A stretch of 64,000 bases of DNA from Fragum whitleyi. Lineage: Eukaryota; Mollusca; Bivalvia; Cardiida; Cardiidae. A model generated the notes under the pieces. It was not told the origin of the DNA. It did not search any database and saw only the letters and a program-made list of their open reading frames with translations. Location: positions 8,885,686-8,949,685 of the forward strand of contig OX411552.1 in NCBI GenBank assembly GCA_948146395.1. Direction: 5' to 3'. Made by a program: the position numbers and the translations under genes. Within the stretch, counting starts at the first letter, position 1; each line of letters begins with the position of its first letter. Shown here in pieces: positions 55,597 through 64,000 of the stretch.

Positions 55597-56487
55597 ATGG
55601 CCACGAAAAGTACGCCAGGTGCAAATAAAGCCTCAAAGGGTAAAGCTAAGAAAGGAATAGAGGAAATGAATGAGTCGGTAGAGGTAATCAAAGAAATCGG
55701 TGAATCTGATAGCCAACTTATGACTATTGTGAAAGATATAAAGGAAATAAAAACCGATATCAAAAAAACTCTGAAAAAATCAGATATTCAAGATCTGATC
55801 ACAAAGACAGTAAATGAACTCATGATTTCATTCGAGAAAAGGATGAATGATGAAATAAAGAATCGGGTAGACGATCGATGTAATAAACTACAAGAAGAGT
55901 TGGATACCCTGAAATTTGAAAACCAAGAATTAAAGGATAGACTAAAAAAGCATGAGGATAAATATGAAAATCATTCCCTGAGTCATTCTAAGAAACTAGA
56001 TGAAATTCAAGTAAAGGTAAATCTGGCAATAAAGCTAGGTAATCACAACGAACAGTATTCACGCAAAAACAATATCAAAATAATGAAGATTCCAGAAGAA
56101 ACGTCAGAAACAGTTGACCAACTTTCACAAAAAGTACTTTCCATTTTTAATGATCAGGGAGTCGATATTACAAAGAGCGATGTCCTAGCGATTCACAGAA
56201 TTCCAGGAAAAGAGGCATTCGAGCGACCGGTCATAATGAAAACTGTTAATAACAGTATTAAATCCAGAATTATGTCAAAACGAAAAGAAATGATAACAGC
56301 AGGGTACCGCTTAGTTGATGATGTCACTCGCCAAAATTCGGGACTCATTAATAGACTGAAAAGCCACCACAAAATCGACAGCGCGTGGTATTTCAACGGC
56401 AGCGTGTTCGCAAAAACTCTTGATAATAAACGAATGAAGTTTGAACTATTTGACGATATCGACAAGAGAATCTCGGACCATTCGTAA
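55597..56487 (+). CDS. LINE ORF1 protein, coiled coil plus RRM-like domain, intact
   Basis: An uninterrupted 296-residue frame with a good start context (ACAACATGG). The first 20 residues are lysine-rich and disordered. Residues about 75-150 form a long charged coiled coil (NKLQEELDTLKFENQELKDR within it), suitable for trimerisation as in L1 ORF1p. Residues about 153-235 resemble the L1-type RNA-binding RRM: QYSRKNNIKIMKIPEE, then DVLAIHRIPG, RPVIMKT and SKRKEM. A C-terminal stretch (ITAGYRLVDDVTRQNSGLIN) corresponds to the region after the RRM. Such proteins coat LINE RNA. No ORF2 follows within 3.8 kb, and the next LINE ORF2 (60,293) has its own 5' region, so this ORF1 is an orphan. Long open frames on the opposite strand are shadows. 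Confidence 0.85.
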   Translation: MATKSTPGANKASKGKAKKGIEEMNESVEVIKEIGESDSQLMTIVKDIKEIKTDIKKTLKKSDIQDLITKTVNELMISFEKRMNDEIKNRVDDRCNKLQEELDTLKFENQELKDRLKKHEDKYENHSLSHSKKLDEIQVKVNLAIKLGNHNEQYSRKNNIKIMKIPEETSETVDQLSQKVLSIFNDQGVDITKSDVLAIHRIPGKEAFERPVIMKTVNNSIKSRIMSKRKEMITAGYRLVDDVTRQNSGLINRLKSHHKIDSAWYFNGSVFAKTLDNKRMKFELFDDIDKRISDHS

Positions 56488-56899
56488 TCTTCGAATGTAC
56501 TAATATGATTACGTGTAGCACAAACTTCGAAGTTACAACTCATGAAGGTGTATTGTGAAACGTTTAGCGTACACGGATCCAACAAATCAATTGAATTGAA
56601 TAGCCAAATAAGTGAATACATAAATGTATTTATACATAAACTGAAATAAACTTGTTTATAGATAACAAATGCCGATCCGATGGTAAAATTGTCCAAATGT
56701 AATTTGTATAGCTCATCTGCCCGATACTTCATATAAACGATGGCCGACCTAGACGTCGTAACTTCGGTCTGTGTAGACTGGAGTTGCGGAGTTTACGCTG
56801 GTCATGGACGATTTACCTTTTTTGCACTTTACAAATCTACACTTTGATATATCAAAATATAAACCTGTCCGTGGTCAGATATTCAGACAGATAATTCGA
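56488..56899. other. Unassigned sequence after ORF1
   Basis: No ORF2 start, poly(A) tail or other repeat was recognised. GAACTTCGAAGT-like palindromic words occur near 56,520. Confidence 0.35.
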
Positions 56900-57480
56900 A
56901 CACTTATGCGAGAAATACCATGAATCTAATGTTAGGTTATCCATCCACTGCGATACAGCTGAAAAATTGTTTTTAAAGCGATTATAAAATTTTAGAAAAA
57001 AAAAACCTACCGAAAAAACTGAAATGATTGTGTGCCCGAATCAAATTGAATAGATATCTAATCGTTTTGATCTGGACTTACAACTATCTTCGTCATGTAC
57101 TTGAATAAAGTTTTTTTTAATTCCAGCCGCCGTGATATAATTGAAAATTGCTGAACGCAGAGTGAATCCCAGACAATTATAATGTATCCTAATATCACCA
57201 AACAAAAACTCTGTTGGCTGTACGCCCGGATCACATTGAATGGTTCTGTTCAATCTGATCTGGACTTACAACTTCTTCACCATTTCCTGTGAAACGAAAT
57301 ATTGAAACCTAGTCTCTGCGACATTACTGAAACATTGTTGAGAGTGAAGTTAATCCTTTCAAATTTTAATAGCACCAAAAGCCCTATTGGTTGTATGTTC
57401 GAGTCATATTGAGTAGTTGTATTCAAACTGATCCGCACCTACAACTATCTTCATCTTATCTTAAAATAAAACGGTTCGGA
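56900..57480 (+). repeat. Three ~183-bp tandem units derived from a SINE tail
   Basis: Each unit contains an eroded SINE 3' part: CTGCGATACAGCTGAAAAAT at about 56,947, CGCCGTGATATAATTGAAAA at about 57,128 and CTGCGACATTACTGAAACAT at about 57,313. Each is followed by a shared non-SINE stretch (GATCTGGACTTACAACTATC, ATTGAATRGWTVT). Spacing is 181-185 bp. A 70-codon minus-strand frame within it has no support. Confidence 0.75.
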
Positions 57481-57579
57481 TAACAACAATAAAGTTTTTT
57501 ACAAAAATGCCAGATCGTAAGATGAATTAAAATGACACTATCAAATAGTTACTGGTAATTATGAGAAGTAACATAACAT

Positions 57580-57638
<59 letters not shown>

Positions 57639-57648
57639 TAATAATAAC
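57580..57648 (+). repeat. (TAA)n microsatellite
   Basis: More than twenty TAA units with a single interruption (AAC). Confidence 0.95.
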
Positions 57649-57736
57649 TTAATTTAGAGAAGATTACTTGTTAAGACATAAACACACGTTCATAGTAAAA
57701 AATAAGCCTTTTCTATTTATCTTATATTTTTTTAGC

Positions 57737-57813
57737 GGCGACTTATCGGTGAACAGCTATAAATGCCTGTATGTTTTACAGGCAGTTATGGCTGTTTGAC
57801 GACTAATCGTCGA
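57737..57813. repeat. Hairpin, ~34-bp stem
   Basis: CGACTTATCGGTGAACAGCT, then ATAAATGCCTGTA, pairs with TACAGGCAGTTATGGCTGTT, then TGACGACTAATCGTCG, around TGTT. It has several mismatches and one small bulge. Confidence 0.85.
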
Positions 57814-58230
57814 TATAAATGTGGGGGTAGAAGTCACCAGGCTCAGAAATTAAGATTAATCTACATTTTAATAGATTAGAAAAGGTACATGTAAAGGGAT
57901 AAAACCATTGGTGTGTAACCGAAGTGTCAAGAATGCAGCTTAACAAATAAATGACAGAAGCGAAATATACCCCCCCCCCTACTCTATGAATGTATGTTTC
58001 AGCGTATGATAAAATAAATGGGTCGTTAACGCTAAAATTATTATTTGACGAGCACTTTTGTTCTTTTCCCATCTTTCGAAATTGCTTTACACATAACTTT
58101 GAGAATAGTGCGTTTTATATTTTTAAGCATAAAAGAAATTCGTGTCATTATTTGAAAAGTTCGGAATGAGAACATTTAACAGACTGTAGGTTATAAAAAC
58201 TAGTTGCAGTACTCAATGGATATAGAAACA
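57814..58230. other. Unassigned sequence
   Basis: No gene is supported. A C run of 9 lies at about 57,970. The 89-codon minus-strand frame has no motif. Confidence 0.3.
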
Positions 58231-58299
58231 TGGTTCGGTGCGGCACTGTTACAGGTGCCTATACAAATATAGGCACCTGCGATAGTGATGCATTGACCA
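58231..58299. repeat. Hairpin, ~33-bp stem
   Basis: TGGTTCGGTGCGGCACTGTT, then ACAGGTGCCTATA, pairs with TATAGGCACCTGCGATAGTG, then ATGCATTGACCA, around CAAA. The inner 11 pairs (AGGTGCCTATA) are perfect. Confidence 0.87.
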
Positions 58300-59809
58300 A
58301 AAGATAATTAAAATTCTCTAGAAACGTACACACATGGGGTGAGCTTTCATCGGAATGTACAAACGCACATGCCAATCTAAGCTTTCGATTAATTAGTATA
58401 AGTAATTTTGTTGTCATACGACCATACATATTGTAATTTTAGTTTAGTATGAATACGCATTCTGTTGCTAGAATTGTAAATTGCAGAATGAGGTCAATTA
58501 CATAGGTCATTGCATTCAAAAGTCGAGATAAAGCAGTATTTCAGAAATTGTGGAAATCAATATAAATTTAAAGGTATCTACTTGTTGAACTAAGTTCGAT
58601 GCTGGGTCACATGGGAAACTCACATCTTCGGCCTAAACTGGCCGAAGCTGTCAGTTTTTTCTTCTGTCTTGGCTGCGAGATAAAATTCATTTATGTTTAG
58701 GTTTAGTTAGATTTGTAAATGTGAGGATACAGCACTCAAATCTTTATGATTGTTACAAGAACAAAAAAAAATTATGAAATAACATTGTTTTAATTTACTT
58801 AGAAAATGACTTTAGACCTTATATCGTTAATCCTTACCCCGCTGTTTAAAACATATCCCTGCTGATTGCAAGCTTTTGGCAGACGGAGTGGACCTTGATC
58901 ATTAGACACATAAATGTTGTCTGATCCTGGACTACACTGTCTGCATTAAATACTGTATTAGTTGGAAATAATTGATCCAGACTGGAAGTTTGCAACTGTT
59001 AGAAATAGAATCGATCTTTTCCCCGGGAAAACCTTCCTTATTGAGACAATGAAATCGAAAACGGATATAAACTCCCGTTTACCCGGACAAAAGGAATATT
59101 TAAAATCAGCGGGATAAGAGCTTGTATCTTTTTTAAACTATTCGTAGAATAAGGAGGCTATTACTTTCACCGCCGGTGTTGGCGTAAGATTTTTGTTTGG
59201 ATTCTATGTACAACTGTCATATGTCTGTTTCTATTAATGCATTAATGCTATTGAATGAAACTTTGCACAGGCTTCTGTGATAATTGTTTTCAAACTCTAG
59301 ACAAAGTATCATCACTATGACATAGAAATTAATAGAAATTTAACCCTCTCCGTCCTTAAAACTTCGCTGTTAAGTTTTAACGTTCTACATGTTGTTTTTT
59401 TTTTCAGTTTCTGCTATAACTATTGTTTTAAAAACTTTACACATACTTCTGTGGCCCTATTATCGCGTATAGTCAAGATTAATTGTTCTGACAGTAAATT
59501 TGATTGAAGTTAACTCTTTCCGACATTTTTATAATTCAATTCCAGTTTATCGGAAAGGGCTTATTAATCAGGTACAAAAGGTTCTATTCTATTTAGACAA
59601 TGACTAAAAAAGAACCAACCAAAAACGTATTTTTATGAACAAGAAATGTTGCTTTTTTTTCTCAATTGTCAACAGTATTGTCATTAAAGTGATTTTTGCA
59701 GACAATAAGAGAAAAACTTAAAAATAATTTATCATCGTTATCTAACTTGATAACCTCAATATCGTCCCAAAATTGAAGGCACGTGTATAGGTATTATTTT
59801 AAATTTTCT
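58300..59809. other. Unassigned non-coding sequence
   Basis: No gene or repeat family was recognised. One short stem, CTTCGGCCTAAACTGGCCGAAG, lies near 58,626-58,648, and small repeats (TAAACATAAATGAATTTTAT-like words) occur near 58,680. It may contain upstream parts of the LINE that follows. Confidence 0.3.
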
Positions 59810-59940
59810 CTGGCCGAAGGTCAAACCTAAGTGTTGGTTGAAGGCCCGGTCTTACATTTTCTTACTATTGGCATAAATTTATCTGACTGAAGGTCAAACC
59901 CTATTGTTGGGTGGAGGCCCGGTCTTGCGAGTATAAAAAT
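59810..59940 (+). promoter_or_regulatory. Putative LINE promoter: two 73-bp repeats and a TATA box
   Basis: CTGGCCGAAGGTCAAACC at 59,810 and CTGACTGAAGGTCAAACC at 59,883 start two tandem copies with GGCCCGGTCTT in each. TATAAAA follows at 59,932-59,938. Repeated monomers upstream of ORF2 are typical of LINE promoters. A transcript start near 59,960 would give an about 330-nt leader before ORF2. This is inference from position. Confidence 0.5.
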
Positions 59941-60292
59941 GTCGATTCAACAGTTCAGCATAATTAAGAGAATTAGTGCATTTTTATCTATGGAACTTTT
60001 TACTATATCAGTTCTTATACCTGTCTACTGCAAGTGAATTCTTTTGTAAAAGGGATCATTTCTTTTCAAAGCAAACTCAAACATCACCATAAAATATTGA
60101 ATACTATTTTTTCGCGTATTATTGCTCCACACTTAAGCGCATTTCACTGTGACATGTTTTTTCTATACTTACCAGCAAGCACTGATCACACTTTAATATA
60201 CACCTATACATTTACACTTTGCATCGATCTTGGCCTTTTGTCGGGAAGTAAAACGTCTGAAATAATGCTATGTTCAAAATTACGTTTATTAG

Positions 60293-63200
60293 ATGATTGG
60301 TAGTCTGAAAATTTGCTCTTACAATTGTAGAGGTCTCAATAATAATAAAAAAACGTTTCGATCTGCTTAATCTGTTTAAACAAAAGCAAGTAGATATTTT
60401 ATGTTTACAAGAAACCTTTTTTCAAGAAAATCTTGAAAATAGAATATATTCTGAGTGGGAAGGTAAATGCGTTTTTAGTCATGGGAACAATAACTCAAAA
60501 GGCGTGGCTATTATGTTTAGGAAAGGACTTGATTTTGAAATAACAGCGTGTAAAAAAGATAACAATGGACAATGTATTGCTGTCAGTTTAATATATAACG
60601 ACACACCCCTTACTCTTGTTAACATATATGCACCAAATTCGGATAATCCGGCATTTTTTACAAATGTATTTACTGAGGTTGACTCTTTAAATAATGAAAG
60701 ATACATAATATGTGGAGATTTCAATCTTGTAATGAACCCTTCATTAGATTATGAAAATTACAAATCAGTTAATCATAATATAAATTCAAGAAAATATTTG
60801 TCTTCAGAGGTATGTAAGAGAAATATGATAGATCCATTTAGACATGTCCATGGTAATACAAGAAAATACTCCTGGAAACGCTTTACTCCGTTGCAAATGG
60901 GAAGATTAGATTTCTTCCTATTTACAGACAACTTAATCCAATATCTTAGAAACTCTGATATAAATATAAGTTACAGGTCTGACCATTCTATAATTTTGCT
61001 TCAACTCGATTTTTCTAAACAAACACACGGGAAAGGTAGTTGGAAGTTGAATAACTCCCTTCTACTTGACAATGTCTATGTTAACCGTATAAACGAAAAA
61101 ATCGAAAAAGTCATGACACAATATTGTCTTCCAGTCTATAATTATGGAAATTTGTTAAATATTGATAGAGAAAGCATACAATTTCTTATAGATGATCAAC
61201 TCTTTCTTGAAACTTTGCTAATGGAAATACGTGGAGAAACAATTTCGTATTCGTGTCACAAGATAAGAAATAGGGACAAAAGAGAAGAAACTTTACAAAA
61301 GGAAATCTCCCAAATTGAAGCAAATTTGAACGAAACAAACAAAGAAAGATATCAATTACTCCAATCTGAATTAGAGAATCTACGAAATGAACAGATGAAA
61401 GGATATTTTATTAGATCACGAGCGAACTGGATTGATAATGGTGAAAAAGCTACGAAATATTTTTGCAACTTAGAAAAACAAAACGCTGCATCTAAATCTA
61501 TCCCTTTTCTCGAAAAGGAAGACGGTACTCAGATATTTGATCAATCAGAAATATTAGATGAAGCAAAATTATACTACGAAAATTTATATAAAAACCGATG
61601 CAGTAAAAATGAGTTCAATTTAAGCGATCAATTAATTCATTGTGATACATTTAAATTAAGTGAAAATGAGAAAAACTGTATTGAAGGTATTTTAAGCTAC
61701 GACGAAGTAACCGATACTTTGAAAAAAATGAGCAATGATAAAAGCCCGGGAATGGATGGTTTTTCAGTAAATTTCTTTAAAGTTTTCTGGGGTAAGATAG
61801 GACACTTTGTCGTAAGGGCGCTTAATCACGCTTTCAACAATAATTATTTTTCGCCAAATATCAAACTTGGAACAATCATTTGCATTCCAAAAGACAACAA
61901 ACCTAAACAATATCTAAAAAATTGGAGACCTATCACTCTTTTAAATGTACTTTACAAGCTTGCGTCAGGCAGCATTGCAAACAGAATGAAATTAGTTTTG
62001 AATAGAATCATTTCAAAAGAACAAACGGGTTTTTTGAAAGGTCGATATATTGGCGAAAACACCAGATTAGTTTACGATATTATGCATCATTGTGAGATTA
62101 ACAAAATTCATGGTCTTTTAATGTTAATTGATTTTGAAAAGGCTTTTGACTCTTTATCATTTAAATTCATTGAACAAGCATTACAATTTTTTAACTTCGG
62201 AGAACTGTTCATGAAATGGGTGAAATTATTTCTCCATGATACTGAAGTATGCGTGCAACTAAATGGTTTTCTATCTGGCCTTTTTAAAGTTAAAAGAGGT
62301 TGTCGTCAAGGTGATCCTTTGTCATCTTATATATTCATATTATGCGCAGAAATTCTCAATATTATGATTAAAAATGACAAAGATATAAAAGGTATTAATG
62401 TAAATGATACAGAATATATATTATCTCAGTTTGCAGATGACACAACACTATTCTTAGATGGATCGACTAATTCACTAAATAAAACATTAGATTTACTACA
62501 ATCTTTTTCCGAAATATCAGGACTTAAAGTAAATTTTGACAAAACTAAGCTTATATGGATTGGACCGCAAAAACACACTACACGTTCTATCAAAACGAAA
62601 TGGAAATTGTCATGGGGAGAAACCCAATTTAAATTGCTAGGCATAAATTTTCACGTTGACTTGGATAAAATGGTTCAATTAAATTTTGAACCAAAAATAC
62701 AAAGTTTGAAAAACAGCACATCATACTGGAAAAAACGGGCTTTAACACCTATTGGTAAAATAACTGTCATTAAGTCAATTCTAATCCCACTTCTTTCACA
62801 CCTGTTTATAAGCATCCCATCCCCCTCAAATGAGTTCATGAAAGAAATTAATGAAATATTGTACAAATTTGTATGGGATGGTCCAGATAAAATTAAAAGG
62901 ACGGTGCTTAAAAAGGCTTATAATGAAGGGGGGTTGAAAATGATCGACATTGAAAATTATAACAAAAGCTTAAAGATTAAATGGTTAAAAAGGGTAATAA
63001 GTGAAACAAATGACTGCTTTGAATTCACTAAAAATATATTTGATGTAAACAAGATAATAAATTTGGGCAATGTTTATTGTGAAAAGATTTGTAAAAATAT
63101 TACAAACAAATTCTGGGTTGATGTTTTTAAATCCTTTCTAATATATACCTCAAAATACCAGTTTAAAAACTGGACATCAATTATTCATATGCCTTTGTTT

Positions 63201-64000
63201 TATAATGAAAAGCTCCTCATAGGATCTAAATATTTTTATAAGAAACCTTTATATGACTGCGGTTTTAGATACATTAAAGACATATTAAACGAAAATGGTA
63301 AATTTCGAAGTTGGGATGAAATTAAAATGATAACAAAAGGTAAACTAACCTTTTTAGAATTTTATGGTATTACTAATTCAGTTAAGAAATTACTTTCAAA
63401 CCATGACTTTGAGATCAATGAAGAATTTATGCAAGGATTCCATAATCCCTCGATCAGTTGTTTCTTCTTCCACATTTTTACCAATATGAGTAATAACAAT
63501 ACCGTGTATAAGACTTTGATAGCAAACAATGATACGCCTCCATGTCGTAGAAAGTGGATTATGGAATTTCCTAATATAGATATTGATTGGGGTCAAATAC
63601 ATGGTAATGTTTTTAAATTCACAAAGGATTCATACAGTCAATGGTTTCAAACCAGAATTACCCATAGAATAATTGCAACCAATTCACTCCTTTATAAAAT
63701 GAACATTAGAAATGACAATAAATGTAGTTTTTGCGGCATACATGAAGAAACGATTTCGCATCTGTTCTACTACTGTGAAATAATTAAACCATTAATAAAC
63801 CAGATATCTATAGTTTTAAGGAATATAGATGAAAGACTTATAGTCGATTGTCGAAATGTGATACTAGGATCAGATGATTCAAAGCTTAAATTTGACAGAT
63901 TTTTGATAGAAATGAAAAAGTACATTTATCAATGCAGGAATAAACAAATAAAACCATCCATAGATGGTTTTAAAAACTACTTAATTTTTCACCTGAAAAT
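60293..64000 (+). CDS. LINE ORF2: endonuclease and reverse transcriptase (L1/Tx1-type), partial at window end
   Basis: It starts MIGSLKICSYNCRGL at 60,293. A run of seven A at 60,347-60,353 shifts the frame by one, after which a single frame stays open to the window end, at least 1,235 residues in all. The AP-type endonuclease is complete: NCRGL (residue 11), LQET (near 37), NIYAPN, GDFN (141-144), GRLDFF (203) and SDHS (229-232). The reverse transcriptase has SPGMDGF, NWRPITLLN, LIDFEKAFD (Asp 613), CRQGDPLSSYIF (670) and QFADDTT (FADD 713-716). A C-terminal zinc-knuckle motif, CSFCGIHEETISHLFYYC, starts at residue 1144. Length and domain order match L1/Tx1-type ORF2. No stop is met by 64,000. 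The single frameshift could be a real mutation, a sequencing error or a slippery site. Confidence 0.93.

Noticed and set aside
56193..56732. 179-residue minus-strand frame
   Set aside because: Antisense shadow of the intact LINE ORF1.
60034..60303. 89-residue frame overlapping the ORF2 start
   Set aside because: Begins with a non-ATG codon, no motif, and lies in the probable LINE leader; could be a remnant but is not supported.

Overview
The window looks like nuclear DNA of a bivalve mollusc. It is AT-rich and has no recognisable host gene, and almost everything in it is transposable-element sequence of types known from clams and oysters: tRNA-derived SINEs with a conserved core and a TCAA-type tail, and 'pearl'-like non-autonomous elements built from imperfect 130-330 bp tandem units plus an (ACGG)n microsatellite. 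The species cannot be named from the sequence alone. No CRISPR array, operon or rRNA gene was seen.

The pearl-like elements fall into at least seven families, called A to G here. All share one plan: AACAAGA or AACTAGA, a short 5' stem-loop, a roughly 10-nt motif complementary to the far end, internal repeat units, (ACGG)n, a 3' stem-loop, and CTAAAAA or CATAAAAA. They insert into A/T runs without a visible target duplication. This suggests Helitron/Helentron-type rolling-circle elements (HINEs), although no autonomous partner lies in the window.

Layout: 0-3.1 kb holds the wreck of an LTR retroelement (integrase with D,35,E, then a membrane-spanning envelope-like remnant) broken by two SINEs. 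3.8-13 kb is family A elements, one split by a 4.7 kb element full of GGTAACC-type palindromes that itself contains three more insertions. 13.2-29.7 kb is an old, eroded inverted duplication (a large palindrome centred near 22.4-23.7 kb) whose two arms have taken different insertions; a family E element carrying an inverted copy of itself lies in the right arm. 29.7-39.5 kb is more family A and C elements, SINEs and tRNA-like heads. 39.8-42.4 kb is a 331-bp tandem array (family G). 42.8-44.6 kb is SINE debris. 44.6-46.7 kb is a Tc1 transposase split by a 1.5 kb element, followed by a short Tc1 derivative with 30-bp terminal inverted repeats. 49.4-54.4 kb holds two LINE reverse transcriptases of one clade in opposite orientations, one cut by a family C element. 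55.6-56.5 kb is an intact LINE ORF1. 60.3 kb to the end is a nearly intact L1/Tx1-type LINE ORF2 that runs off the window.

The only coding sequences that could still act are mobile: the 296-residue ORF1 and the ORF2 (at least 1,235 residues, one apparent 1-nt frameshift near its start). The most unusual features are the covarying ends of the pearl-like families, the palindrome-array element, the hidden 16.5 kb inverted duplication, and a dispersed family of 55-85 nt near-perfect hairpins.
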